A stretch of 64,000 nt of DNA from Salipiger marinus (lineage in GTDB: Bacteria; Pseudomonadota; Alphaproteobacteria; Rhodobacterales; Rhodobacteraceae): contig NZ_FNEJ01000006.1 of assembly GCF_900100085.1 (NCBI RefSeq), positions 62,001-126,000 of the forward strand. The letters run 5' to 3'. A model generated the notes under the pieces. That model had not been told where the DNA came from. It saw nothing but the letters and a program-made list of their open reading frames with translations, and did not search any database. Below are positions 26,541 through 34,781 of this stretch, in pieces. Each line of letters starts with the position of its first letter. The stretch's first letter is position 1. The translations under genes were made by a program, and so were the position numbers.

Positions 26541-27269
26541 TCAGACCACGATCAGCCCGCGCGACAGGGCGCGGGCCACCGCATGGACCGTGTTCATCGC
26601 CCCCAGCTTGAACCGCGCACTTTCCACATAGACCCGCAGCGTGTGTTCGGAGATGGCGAGCGTCTCGGCCACCTGCGCGCGGGAATAGCCCACGGCCAGC
26701 AGGGTCAGCGCCTCGATCTCGCGCGGGGACAGCGGCTGCGCCGCTTCGGGCCTGCGCCCCGGCTCCAGATCCAGCGCCTTTTCGTTGAAGGTATGCGCCA
26801 TCAGGATCATGTCCCGGCGGTGCAGCGCGGTGAACTGCGCCCAGTCCTCGTCCGGGCAGCTGTGACTGACCGTGAACAGCGCGAACTGCCCGTTCGGGCC
26901 GCGGATCGGGATGGAAAAGCCCTGATTGCCGACGCCATGCGCAATCGCGTCCTTCTGAAAGGCCCGCGCCGCCTTGGAGGACCAGTCGAGCCGCTTCCAG
27001 TCCACCGGGTGAAAGCGCTGGAAACAGCCCTGCACCACCGGATCGATGCGCAGATAGCCTTTTTCAATGTAGCGCTGCACCCAGTCCGGGCTGTAGGTGC
27101 CGCAGCCATACTGTTCGCCGCTGGCGCTGACCCAGTGATAGACAAGGTGATCGACGCCGTAATGCGCCCTCAGCGCCTCGCTGACCGCCTGCAGATCCTC
27201 CAGAGAGCGCGCCGCCTCAAGCTGCTCCAGGAACCCGCCCGCTGCGGGAAGTTGCGCCGCAAAGCCCAA
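26541..27269 (-). CDS. luxR: LuxR-family acyl-homoserine lactone-responsive regulator
   Basis: 242 residues. The N-terminal autoinducer-binding domain shows the family pattern VYHWVS, YSPDWVQRYIEKGYLRIDPVV; the C-terminal HTH (LSPREIEALTLLAVGYSRAQVAETLAISEHTLRVY in pieces) is a GerE-type DNA-binding domain. No ATG exists near the N-terminus; the likely start is TTG at 27269 with GAGGGG five bases upstream. It lies inside the end of the preceding small gene (53-bp overlap). Likely controls luxI and a wider regulon in response to the lactone. Confidence 0.88.
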   Translation of the reverse strand: MGFAAQLPAAGGFLEQLEAARSLEDLQAVSEALRAHYGVDHLVYHWVSASGEQYGCGTYSPDWVQRYIEKGYLRIDPVVQGCFQRFHPVDWKRLDWSSKAARAFQKDAIAHGVGNQGFSIPIRGPNGQFALFTVSHSCPDEDWAQFTALHRRDMILMAHTFNEKALDLEPGRRPEAAQPLSPREIEALTLLAVGYSRAQVAETLAISEHTLRVYVESARFKLGAMNTVHAVARALSRGLIVV

Positions 27270-27414
27270 TCGCGCCCCTCGTCGATGTCGACGCGATTTC
27301 GACCTGCGCCACCAGCCGGGTATCGTCCAGCTGCCCCGCCAGCGCCTCCAGATTGTTGGCGCGGGCGAAGGTCTGCAAGTCCGTCAGAACGTCGATGATC
27401 CAGTCATGTCTCAT
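27217..27414 (-). CDS. Small conserved protein upstream of and overlapping luxR
   Basis: 65 residues from the ATG at 27414 (MRHDWIIDVLTDLQTFARANN). The N-terminal 45 residues form a hydrophilic helical segment that looks conserved in Rhodobacterales beside LuxR-type regulators; the last 20 residues overlap luxR and are less protein-like. A TTG 18 bases further upstream is in frame. The gene is probably co-transcribed with luxR and luxI. Function unknown; translational coupling to luxR is plausible given the overlap. Confidence 0.65.
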   Translation of the reverse strand: MRHDWIIDVLTDLQTFARANNLEALAGQLDDTRLVAQVEIASTSTRGAIGLCGATSRSGRVPGAA

Positions 27415-27573
27415 GACGAGTCTCGCTTTCAAGTGGTTAACAATGCCTTAACACAACCCTACCATGTCGGGGCTTTTGCCACCATTCACGCATTTTACCT
27501 CCCCAGAAATGGCGGGGGTGCCGCGGGGCAAGCGCTTGATCCGCCATGGCACCGCCCGGGCCCTGAACGCGGA

Positions 27574-27607
27574 CCGCCCGCGATTCGACATTGCGGATCG
27601 CGGGCGG
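27574..27607. terminator. Strong hairpin downstream of ccr
   Basis: CCGCCCGCGAT and ATCGCGGGCGG form a perfect 11-bp stem with a 12-base loop, starting 22 bases past the ccr stop on the minus strand. No T run follows, so it is a terminator-like or mRNA-stabilising hairpin. Confidence 0.55.
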
Positions 27608-27629
27608 CAGGGGATGGGGCGCAGGCGGC

Positions 27630-28916
27630 TCAGCTTCTGGCGTCCAGCGCCTCCTCGAAGGTGCGCAGCCCGGTGCGCGGCGCCTGCACCAGCACCGACA
27701 TGTTGCCGGGCTTGTGCAGGTTGCGCCGCATCTTCACATGCGCCGCCGGGATCTGGTCCCACGGGAACACCTCTGACATGCAGGGATCCAGCCTGCGGTC
27801 CACCATCAGCCGGTTGGCGGCGGCGGCCTGTTTCAGATGGGCAAAATGCGAGCCCTGCAGCCGCTTCTGGTGCATCCACATGTAGCGCACGTCAAAGGTG
27901 CAGTTGAACCCGGAGGTGCCCGCGCAGATCACCACCATGCCGCCCTTCTTGCAGACCAGCGCCGAGACGGGAAAGGTCGCCTCGCCCGGATGTTCGAACA
28001 CCATGTCGACGCTGACGCCCTTGCCGGTGATTTCCCAGATCGCCTTGCCGAACTTGCGCGCCTCGGCGAGCCAAGTGGTGTATTCGGGCGTGTTGACGGT
28101 GGGAAGCTGCCCCCAGCATTTGAAATCGTTGCGGTTGATGACGCCCTTGGCGCCCATGGACATGACAAACTCGCGCTTGCTCTCGTCAGAGATCACCCCG
28201 ATCGCATTGGCCCCTGCCGTGTTGATGAGCTGGATCGCATAGGATCCCAAGCCGCCCGAGGCGCCCCAGACCAGCACGTTCTGCCCCGGCTTCAGGTCAT
28301 GCGGTTCATGCCCGAACAGCATCCGGTAGGCGGTGGCCAGCGTCAGCGTGTAGCAGGCGCTTTCCTCCCATGTCAGATGCTTGGGCCGTGGCATCAGCTG
28401 CTGCGCCTGCACCCGGGTGAACTGCGCGAAGCTGCCGTCATGGGTCTCGTAGCCCCAGATGCGCTGGCTCGGGCTGAACATCGGGTCGCCGCCGTTGCAT
28501 TCCTCGTCGTCGCCATCGTCCTGATTGCAGTGGATCACCACCTCGTCGCCGACCTTCCAGCGCTTCACCTTGTCCCCCACCGCCCAGACGATGCCAGAGG
28601 CGTCGGATCCCGCGATGTGATAGGGTTGCTTGTGGCCGTCAAAGGGGCTGATCGGCACGCCAAGCCCGGCCCAGACCCCGTTGTAATTGACCCCCGCCGC
28701 CATCACCAGAACCAGCACTTCGTGGCTGTCGATGGACCATGTATCGACCACCTCCTGCTGGAAGGAGACGTCGGGTTCGCCATGACGCTCGCGCCGGATC
28801 GCCCAAGCATACATCTTTTTCGGCACGAACCCGAGCGGCGGCATCTCGCCAATCTCGTAAAGGTCTTTCTCCGGCGCGTCATAGGGCGCGATCTCGGTCT
28901 TGGTATCCAGAGCCAT
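27630..28916 (-). CDS. ccr: Crotonyl-CoA carboxylase/reductase
   Basis: 428 residues from the ATG at 28916, with AGGAGG upstream. It carries out NADPH-dependent reductive carboxylation of crotonyl-CoA to ethylmalonyl-CoA, the defining step of the ethylmalonyl-CoA pathway. Medium-chain dehydrogenase/reductase fold with VLVWGASGGLGSYAIQL as nucleotide-binding motif; the long insertion GDDEECNGGDPMFSPSQRIWG and the start PPLGFVPKKMYAWAIRRERHG are typical of Ccr, as is length (about 430). Divergent from ecm, the gene two steps later in the pathway. Confidence 0.96.
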   Translation of the reverse strand: MALDTKTEIAPYDAPEKDLYEIGEMPPLGFVPKKMYAWAIRRERHGEPDVSFQQEVVDTWSIDSHEVLVLVMAAGVNYNGVWAGLGVPISPFDGHKQPYHIAGSDASGIVWAVGDKVKRWKVGDEVVIHCNQDDGDDEECNGGDPMFSPSQRIWGYETHDGSFAQFTRVQAQQLMPRPKHLTWEESACYTLTLATAYRMLFGHEPHDLKPGQNVLVWGASGGLGSYAIQLINTAGANAIGVISDESKREFVMSMGAKGVINRNDFKCWGQLPTVNTPEYTTWLAEARKFGKAIWEITGKGVSVDMVFEHPGEATFPVSALVCKKGGMVVICAGTSGFNCTFDVRYMWMHQKRLQGSHFAHLKQAAAANRLMVDRRLDPCMSEVFPWDQIPAAHVKMRRNLHKPGNMSVLVQAPRTGLRTFEEALDARS

Positions 28917-29218
28917 CGGGAACCTCCTTCCTGCAAACGTCCTGCAACCAGCTTCCTCGGCGCCGCAGTGCAGAATCGCCGATCCTGAACCCCGGAGATA
29001 AACTTGGTCGCGCAATATTGCAATCTTCAACGTAGTTATTTTGTAATTTTATGACCGAGCGGATGCAGAAACTCCCCGCCGAAGCCTTGTTTTTATGCCT
29101 CCACCCCCTCCGCACAGGACGCTGCAGCGCGGCGAATTGACGGGACATTTTGTTTCTTATATCAATCCACAAACGCAACAAGATTAGCTTCACGATTCAC
29201 GCCGCGCGGGAGACCCCC
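28917..29218. promoter_or_regulatory. Divergent ccr/ecm promoter region with a GCAATATTGC palindrome
   Basis: A 302-bp, locally AT-rich gap between two divergent pathway genes. GCAATATTGC (29012-29021) is a perfect 10-bp palindrome, about 95 bp from the ccr start, followed by an AT-rich run TAGTTATTTTGTAATTTTATG that may hold promoter elements. The ethylmalonyl-CoA pathway is known to be transcriptionally induced on C2 substrates, so a shared operator here is plausible, but the binding protein is not identifiable. Confidence 0.5.
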
Positions 29219-31183
29219 ATGACCGACGCTTCGAAAGACAAACCCTGGCTGATCCGCACCTATGCCGGACATTCCACCGCCCAAGCCTCGAACGCGCTTT
29301 ACCGCAGCAATCTGGCGCGCGGTCAGACCGGGCTGTCGGTGGCCTTCGACCTGCCGACCCAGACCGGCTATGACAGCGATCACATCCTTGCCCGTGGCGA
29401 GGTGGGCAAGGTCGGCGTGCCGGTCTGCCATCTGGGCGACATGCGCACGCTGTTCGACCAGATCCCGCTGGAGCAGATGAACACCTCGATGACCATCAAC
29501 GCCACGGCGCCATGGCTGCTTGCGCTCTATATCGCGGTGGCCGAAGAACAGGGCGCCGATGTCGCGCAGCTTCAGGGCACGGTGCAGAACGATCTGATCA
29601 AGGAATACCTGTCGCGCGGCACCTATATCTGCCCGCCAAAGCCTTCGCTGAAAATGATCGGGGACGTGGCCGAATATTGCTACAGCCATGTGCCGAAATG
29701 GAACCCGATGAACGTCTGCTCCTACCACCTGCAGGAGGCGGGGGCGACGCCGGAACAGGAACTGGCCTTTGCGCTGGCCACCGCCTGCGCCGTGCTGGAC
29801 GATCTGCGCCCGCGCGTGGCCCCCGAGGATTTCCCCGCGCTCTGCGGGCGCATCAGCTTTTTCGTCAATGCGGGCATCCGCTTTGTCACCGAGATGTGCA
29901 AGATGCGCGCCTTTGTCGATCTGTGGGACGAAATCCTGCGCGACCGCTACGGGGTGGCCGACGCGCGGCACCGGCGGTTCCGCTATGGCGTGCAGGTCAA
30001 CAGCCTTGGCCTGACCGAACAGCAGCCGGAAAACAACGTCTACCGCATCCTGATCGAGATGCTGGCCGTGACCCTGTCCAAACGCGCCCGCGCCCGCGCG
30101 GTGCAGTTGCCCGCATGGAACGAGGCGCTTGGCCTGCCCCGCCCGTGGGACCAGCAATGGTCGATGCGGATGCAGCAGATCCTCGCCTATGAATCCGACC
30201 TGCTGGACTATGACGACCTGTTCGACGGCAACCCGGCGGTCGACCGCAAGGTGCAGGCGCTGAAGGACGAGGCCCGCGCCGAACTCGCCAATATCGACAG
30301 CATGGGCGGCGCCATCGGCGCGATCGACTACATGAAGGCGCGGCTGGTGGACAGCAATGCCGACCGTCTGAACCGGATCGAACGCAACCAGACCGTGGTG
30401 GTGGGAGTCAACCGCTGGACCGAAGGCGAGCCCTCGCCGCTGATGGGCGAAGATGGCGGCATCATGGTGGTGGATCCCGCGGTGGAGCAGGAACAGATCA
30501 GCCGCCTGCAGGCATGGCGCCAGACGCGCGACGCGCAGGCGGTCACGGCGGCGCTCGCCGATCTGCGCGCCGCCGCTGCCGAAGGGCGCAACATCATGCC
30601 CGCCTCCATCCTCTGCGCCAGAGCGGGCGTCACCACCGGCGAATGGGCGGCGCAGATGCGCGCGGTGCATGGCGAATATCGCGGCCCCACCGGCGTGTCG
30701 AAATCCGTCAGCAACAAGACCCAAGGGCTGGACGACATCCGTGCCGCCGTCGATGCGGTATCGGACCGTCTGGGGCGGCGGCTGCGGTTTCTGGTGGGCA
30801 AGCCGGGGCTTGACGGGCATTCCAACGGCGCCGAACAGATCGCCTTCCGTGCCCGCGACTGCGGCATGGAGATCGATTACGAAGGCATCCGCCTGACCCC
30901 GGAACAGATCGTCACGGCGGCGCAGGAGGGCGCGCATGTGGTCGGCCTGTCGATCCTGTCGGGCAGTCATATTCCGCTGGTCGAGGATCTGATGGACCGG
31001 ATGCGCGTGGCCGGATTAGGACATATTCCGGTGATTGTCGGCGGCATCATTCCCGAAGAGGATGCCCGCCGTCTCAAATCCATGGGCGTGGCGAAGGTTT
31101 ATACTCCCAAGGATTTCGAGCTGAATGCCATCATGGCGGATATCGTGACGCTCGCCGACCCGGCAGATCTTGCCGCTGCATAG
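29219..31183 (+). CDS. ecm: (2R)-ethylmalonyl-CoA mutase, B12-dependent
   Basis: 654 residues from the ATG at 29219 (MTDASKDKPW). It isomerises ethylmalonyl-CoA to methylsuccinyl-CoA. The N-terminal mutase barrel shows RTYAGHSTA, FDLPTQTGYDSDH and MNTSMTINATAPW; the C-terminal cobalamin domain has the DxHxxG motif in GLDGHSNGAEQIA (Asp532, His534). It is shorter than methylmalonyl-CoA mutases (about 700+), as expected for Ecm. Divergent from ccr, which makes its substrate; a clear terminator follows. Confidence 0.96.
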   Translation: MTDASKDKPWLIRTYAGHSTAQASNALYRSNLARGQTGLSVAFDLPTQTGYDSDHILARGEVGKVGVPVCHLGDMRTLFDQIPLEQMNTSMTINATAPWLLALYIAVAEEQGADVAQLQGTVQNDLIKEYLSRGTYICPPKPSLKMIGDVAEYCYSHVPKWNPMNVCSYHLQEAGATPEQELAFALATACAVLDDLRPRVAPEDFPALCGRISFFVNAGIRFVTEMCKMRAFVDLWDEILRDRYGVADARHRRFRYGVQVNSLGLTEQQPENNVYRILIEMLAVTLSKRARARAVQLPAWNEALGLPRPWDQQWSMRMQQILAYESDLLDYDDLFDGNPAVDRKVQALKDEARAELANIDSMGGAIGAIDYMKARLVDSNADRLNRIERNQTVVVGVNRWTEGEPSPLMGEDGGIMVVDPAVEQEQISRLQAWRQTRDAQAVTAALADLRAAAAEGRNIMPASILCARAGVTTGEWAAQMRAVHGEYRGPTGVSKSVSNKTQGLDDIRAAVDAVSDRLGRRLRFLVGKPGLDGHSNGAEQIAFRARDCGMEIDYEGIRLTPEQIVTAAQEGAHVVGLSILSGSHIPLVEDLMDRMRVAGLGHIPVIVGGIIPEEDARRLKSMGVAKVYTPKDFELNAIMADIVTLADPADLAAA

Positions 31184-31216
31184 CGTCAGAACGCCTAAAT
31201 CCTGAAAAAATTGCCG

Positions 31217-31254
31217 CCCGCTCTCCAAATGCGAGAGCGGGTTATCATTTTTTT
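31217..31254 (+). terminator. Rho-independent terminator of ecm
   Basis: CCCGCTCTC (31217-31225) pairs with GAGAGCGGG (31233-31241) around a 7-base loop; TTATCA and seven T residues follow to 31254. Confidence 0.85.
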
Positions 31255-31337
31255 AACCATTTTCTTTAAACTGACACAGACCGTGGCCTTGCAAAAAGCG
31301 CCAGTTTCGCAAAAGGCTATAAAAAAAGGAGTAGACC

Positions 31338-31649
31338 ATGAACGCAGATCTTGACTCTCTTTCGAAGGACGAGCTGATCCAGCTGAGAACCGACGTGGAA
31401 AAGGCCCTGAAAACCATCGATGCGCGCCGCAAGGCGGATGCAAAACGCGCCGCAGAGAAGGCCGCAAAAGAATACGGGTTTTCGCTGGATGAAATCCTTG
31501 GCGCCGCCACCGGCAAAACCACCAAGGGTGCTGCAAAATACGCAAATCCCGCCAATCCGGAACAGACCTGGACCGGGCGCGGGCGCAAGCCGAACTGGGT
31601 GATCGAAGCGCTGGATAACGGCAAGTCGATCGAGGATCTGGCGATCTGA
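31338..31649 (+). CDS. hvrA: H-NS family nucleoid-associated regulator (HvrA-like)
   Basis: 103 residues. The N-terminal half is a charged coiled-coil oligomerisation segment ([22 protein letters not shown]), and the C-terminal DNA-binding motif is [12 protein letters not shown] with the RGR-type minor-groove hook. Size matches HvrA of Rhodobacter, a trans-acting regulator of photosynthesis and nitrogen genes; whether it has that role here is unknown. Strong AAAAAAAGGAG site upstream. The stop overlaps the deoD ATG (TGATG), so the two genes are coupled. Confidence 0.88.
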   Translation: MNADLDSLSKDELIQLRTDVEKALKTIDARRKADAKRAAEKAAKEYGFSLDEILGAATGKTTKGAAKYANPANPEQTWTGRGRKPNWVIEALDNGKSIEDLAI

Positions 31650-32353
31650 TGACGATCCATATCGGGGCTGACCCGGGCGATGTGGCGGAAACCGTCCTCA
31701 TGCCCGGCGATCCGCTGCGCGCGGAATGGGTGGCGCAGACCTTCCTCACCGAAGTGCGCTGCATCAACCGCGTGCGCGGCATGCTGGGCTTCACCGGGCT
31801 GTGGCAGGGCCACCGCGTTACGGTGCATGGCTCCGGCATGGGGATGGCCAGCCTGTCGATCTATGCCAATGAACTGATCCGCGATTACGGCGCAAAAACC
31901 CTGATCCGGATCGGCTCCTGCGGCGCGATGCAGCCTGATGTGCAATTGCGAGATGTCATTCTTGCAATGACCGCCACCACGCTGTCCACGCCCTCTTCCG
32001 GGATCTTCCGGGAATTGAACTTTGCCCCCTGCGCCAATTATCCGCTGCTGCGTGCGGCGGCGGATGCGGCCATGGCGCGCGGAACGCGCTGCCATGTCGG
32101 GGGCATCTATTCCTCGGATGTCTTTTACGACGAACGCCCTGACCTGAACGAGATCATGACCCGTCATGGAATATTGGGCGTCGAAATGGAAGCGGCGGAA
32201 CTTTACAATCTAGGCGCGCGCCATGGGGTCCGCACTCTCGCTGTTCTGACCGTGTCGGATCATCTGCTCACCCATGAGGCGCTGCCCGCAGCCGACCGTC
32301 AAAGCTCTTTTGCCGATATGGTGGAAATAGCGCTAACTGCCGCCTTTTCCTGA
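31649..32353 (+). CDS. deoD: Purine-nucleoside phosphorylase, DeoD type
   Basis: 234 residues. It cleaves purine nucleosides with phosphate to base plus (deoxy)ribose-1-phosphate. Family motifs are [36 protein letters not shown] (nucleoside-binding Glu/Met/Glu) and LTVSDHLL with the catalytic aspartate. Length is typical of hexameric bacterial DeoD. Its ATG shares a base with the hvrA stop, and a perfect terminator hairpin follows, so hvrA-deoD is a two-gene operon. Confidence 0.94.
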   Translation: MTIHIGADPGDVAETVLMPGDPLRAEWVAQTFLTEVRCINRVRGMLGFTGLWQGHRVTVHGSGMGMASLSIYANELIRDYGAKTLIRIGSCGAMQPDVQLRDVILAMTATTLSTPSSGIFRELNFAPCANYPLLRAAADAAMARGTRCHVGGIYSSDVFYDERPDLNEIMTRHGILGVEMEAAELYNLGARHGVRTLAVLTVSDHLLTHEALPAADRQSSFADMVEIALTAAFS

Positions 32354-32390
32354 AATCCGGAGTCCCGGCAAAATCGAACAATTTTCTGGC

Positions 32391-32420
32391 ATAGCCCCGT
32401 GATCCCGGTCACGGGGCTAT
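32391..32420 (+). terminator. Terminator after deoD
   Basis: A perfect 12-bp stem (ATAGCCCCGTGA with TCACGGGGCTAT) with a 6-base loop, followed by GCTTTT on the plus strand. It lies between convergent genes and could work in both directions. Confidence 0.8.
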
Positions 32421-32434
32421 GCTTTTGCGCCCCG

Positions 32435-33277
32435 TCAGCCGTGACTCCGGTCATAGCCATTGACCGGCGGCGGCGCCCAGCCTGCCAGCAGATCCGCAGA
32501 TGCTGCAAGGATCTCCACCTCCAGCGGATAGCAGGTGGCGGCGTCCGAACTGTGCTCGCTGGAACAGTCCCCGCCCGGACAGGCGCTCAGCGCGCCCAGC
32601 AGATCGATTTCGGCAAAGAAGGTCAGCGTGTCGCCGGGCCGCACCGGGCTTGCCTTCATGAAATACTGCCCCGTGTCGCGGGTAAAGCCGGTGCACATGA
32701 AGACGTTGAGCACATCCTGCACATATCCCTCCGCCGCCGCACGGCTCTGCCCCGTGGCCTCGGCCAGCGCGCGGGTCAGGTTGGAATGGCAGCAGTGGTG
32801 ATAGGCCTGTCCGCTCAGCAGATGGTGGGTATAGGGATCGCAGCGGGTGCCGATCACGTCATGCACCGCCCCGCCAAACGCGTCGATGCCATACCAGTCC
32901 AGACTGTCCTGCACGAGCGTCGCCATGGGCCGCAGCGTCGGAAAGCCGGACCACATCCGGTCCCCCACCCCCAGATGCGAGCCATGCAGCGCCCGCGTCT
33001 TGCCGGAATAAAACCGTTCCGACAGATCGGCGGCGTTCCACAGGTTCAGATCGCCGACCTGCGGACCCTCCGTGCAGCGGATGCGGAAAAAGCCGCCCGC
33101 CGGCACGCGAAAGGCGCAGGCCTCGCGCGGGGCGGCCACGACCTTGTCCACCACCTCCGCCGCCGCCAGCGCCCTGGCGTAAAGCGCCAGATCGGGCACG
33201 GGCAGGGTTTCGACCGGATAACAGATCACCGGCGCCACGGCGCGGCGGGCTTCGGCATCAGCGGGGGCAGGACACAT
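32435..33277 (-). CDS. DUF1989 / urea carboxylase-associated family protein
   Basis: 280 residues from the ATG at 33277, preceded by AAGGAGCG. Family features are the central FRVPAGGFFRIRCTEGPQVGDLNLWN-type beta-barrel segment (shown here in part), the HHCCHSNL stretch and NVFMCTGFT. These proteins accompany urea or guanidine metabolism genes in other genomes and are thought to bind a small ligand, but no such gene is near here. Cysteines are frequent (a CC pair; GDCSSEHSSDAATC near the C-terminus), which could mean metal binding. Function is not assigned. Confidence 0.8.
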   Translation of the reverse strand: MCPAPADAEARRAVAPVICYPVETLPVPDLALYARALAAAEVVDKVVAAPREACAFRVPAGGFFRIRCTEGPQVGDLNLWNAADLSERFYSGKTRALHGSHLGVGDRMWSGFPTLRPMATLVQDSLDWYGIDAFGGAVHDVIGTRCDPYTHHLLSGQAYHHCCHSNLTRALAEATGQSRAAAEGYVQDVLNVFMCTGFTRDTGQYFMKASPVRPGDTLTFFAEIDLLGALSACPGGDCSSEHSSDAATCYPLEVEILAASADLLAGWAPPPVNGYDRSHG

Positions 33278-33335
33278 GGCTCGCTCCTTTTTGCGCAGCA
33301 AAGCCCGGCGCGCGCGCCCGTGCAAGCCCGTCGCG

Positions 33336-33396
33336 TCTTCTGACCCCAAATATCCCGGGGGAGCCGCGCGGCACGCGCGGCGGGGGCAGCGCCCCC
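33336..33396. repeat. Extragenic palindromic repeat, subtype I, copy B
   Basis: Contains CTTCTGACC, AAATATCCCGGGG, an inner GCGCGGCACGCGC palindrome and the GGGGGCAGCGCCCCC hairpin. It begins 1 bp after the stop of the small zinc-ribbon-like gene (minus strand), so the hairpin is in that gene's 3' end. Confidence 0.75.
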
Positions 33397-33397
33397 G

Positions 33398-33589
33398 TCA
33401 CGGATCAGGCCGGAAACAGGTCTCGGGGGTCTTGCCGCGCGAGCCCGTGGTCTCTGCGCCGCAATAGATGCAGCGCCACTGGCTGTCGCCCTCGCGCCGC
33501 GTCTCCCGCCAGCGGCAGAGGCGGGTCTTGCGGTTGGTGAAGATCAGCAGCAGCACAAAGGCGATGACGAGGCCAAGGGCAACAATCAC
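33398..33589 (-). CDS. Small membrane protein with CxxC zinc-ribbon-like tail
   Basis: 63 residues with a GTG start at 33589. An N-terminal transmembrane helix (VALGLVIAFVLLLIF) is followed by a short cytoplasmic tail containing Cys25 (RLCRWR), WRCIYCGAET and a further Cys near the end (ETCFRPDP), an arrangement that could bind one zinc. Known only as a type of small protein in this order; no function. Coding character and intact motifs make it likely to be real. Confidence 0.65.
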   Translation of the reverse strand: MIVALGLVIAFVLLLIFTNRKTRLCRWRETRREGDSQWRCIYCGAETTGSRGKTPETCFRPDP

Positions 33590-33652
33590 CCTGCGCCTCG
33601 TCGGTGAATATGTTTGATCATGACGCGCAAGATGGCCCGCAGGCCCCTCGGG

Positions 33653-33799
33653 TCAAGCCGCCCGGTAATAATCCGGGGCGCCCAGATCGTCGCGCGGCTC
33701 GGCCTCGGCTGCGGGCACAAGCCGGGGCTCGGGCTGGTAATAGCCATAGGCCTGCTCCAGCGCGGCGCGGGCTTCGGCGGGAGTGACGGTCTTGGTCAT
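33653..33799 (-). CDS. Very small conserved protein (48 residues)
   Basis: The minus-strand frame from ATG 33799 encodes MTKTVTPAEARAALEQAYGY, a proline/acid-rich middle, and ends APDYYRAA. AAGGATGA precedes the start at good distance; an in-frame ATG at 33808 is also possible but is too close to the purine run. The aromatic-rich Tyr-Gly-Tyr-Tyr and terminal DYYRAA pattern suggests a conserved small protein. No signal or membrane segment. It lies between the zinc-ribbon-like gene and sdhB. Confidence 0.6.
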   Translation of the reverse strand: MTKTVTPAEARAALEQAYGYYQPEPRLVPAAEAEPRDDLGAPDYYRAA

Positions 33800-33940
33800 C
33801 GGAGTCATCCTTTTCTGCGATCCAGCAAGCTCCCCCTCGCCCCGTCACATAAGGCGCCGCGCCGGGCCGTGCACCGGTTGATGCTGCAACTGCGAAATGC
33901 ACCCAGCGCAACCGTGCCCCAGCGTCATGCCCGGTCCAAA

Positions 33941-33973
33941 GAAAAGGCGCCGCACCCGGACGGGTACGGCGCC
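33941..33973 (-). terminator. Rho-independent terminator of the sdh operon
   Basis: On the minus strand, GGCGCCGTACCCG pairs with CGGGTGCGGCGCC (13 positions, one T-G) around a 2-base loop and is followed by TTTTC, about 25 bases after the sdhB stop. Confidence 0.8.
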
Positions 33974-33998
33974 ATGTCAGAACGGCAAAGCCCGCAGA

Positions 33999-34778
33999 TC
34001 AGACGTGCCGGTTCAGCATCATCTTCTTGATCTCGGAAATCGCCTTGGCCGGGTTCAGCCCCTTGGGGCAGGTCTTGGCGCAGTTCATGATGGTGTGGCA
34101 GCGATAAAGCTTGAACGGATCCTCAAGATCGTTCAGCCGCTCGCCGGTCGCCTCGTCACGGCTGTCGATGATCCAGCGATAGGCATGCAGCAGCGCGGCC
34201 GGGCCCAGATAGCGGTCGGAATTCCACCAGTAGCTCGGGCAGGCGGTCGAGCAGGAGGCGCACATCACGCATTCATAAAGCCCGTCCAGCTTCTTGCGGT
34301 CCTCGATGGACTGGCGCCATTCCTTCTGCGGACGGTTGGTCTTGGTTTCCAGCCACGGCATGATCGAGGCATGCTGCGCATAGAAATGCGTCAGGTCGGG
34401 GATCAGATCCTTGACCACCGGCATATGCGGGAGCGGATAGATCTTCACCTCGCCCTTGATCTCGTCGAGACCATAGATGCAGGCCAGCGTGTTGATCCCG
34501 TCGATGTTCATGGCGCAGGATCCGCAGATCCCCTCGCGGCAGGACCGGCGGAAGGTCAGGGTGGGGTCGACCTCGTTCTTGATCTTGATGAGCGCGTCCA
34601 GAACCATCGGGCCGCACTTGTCCATATCGAGGAAATAAGTGTCGACCCGCGGGTTCTCGCCGTCATCGGGCGACCAGCGGTAGATCTTGAAGGCCCGGAC
34701 ATTGGTCGCGCCCTCGGGCTTCGGCCAGGTCTTTCCGGTCCGGATCTTGGAATTCTTGGGAAGCGTCAGTTGCACCAT
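33999..34778 (-). CDS. sdhB: Succinate dehydrogenase iron-sulfur subunit
   Basis: 259 residues, the Fe-S subunit of complex II. The [2Fe-2S] ligands are Cys80, Cys85, Cys88 and Cys100 in [10 protein letters not shown] and NTLAC; [4Fe-4S] ligands are in [16 protein letters not shown] and [3Fe-4S] ligands in [17 protein letters not shown]. It passes electrons from FAD in SdhA to quinone at the membrane. It is the last gene of the operon and starts 3 bp after the stop of a glycosyltransferase-like gene, so three unrelated genes lie between sdhA and sdhB. Confidence 0.96.
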   Translation of the reverse strand: MVQLTLPKNSKIRTGKTWPKPEGATNVRAFKIYRWSPDDGENPRVDTYFLDMDKCGPMVLDALIKIKNEVDPTLTFRRSCREGICGSCAMNIDGINTLACIYGLDEIKGEVKIYPLPHMPVVKDLIPDLTHFYAQHASIMPWLETKTNRPQKEWRQSIEDRKKLDGLYECVMCASCSTACPSYWWNSDRYLGPAALLHAYRWIIDSRDEATGERLNDLEDPFKLYRCHTIMNCAKTCPKGLNPAKAISEIKKMMLNRHV

Positions 34779-34781
34779 GGC

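Noticed and set aside
32326-32337. ATAGCGCTAAC string near the end of deoD resembling the TTAGCGC core
   Set aside because: It lies inside coding sequence and not in a promoter position; likely chance.
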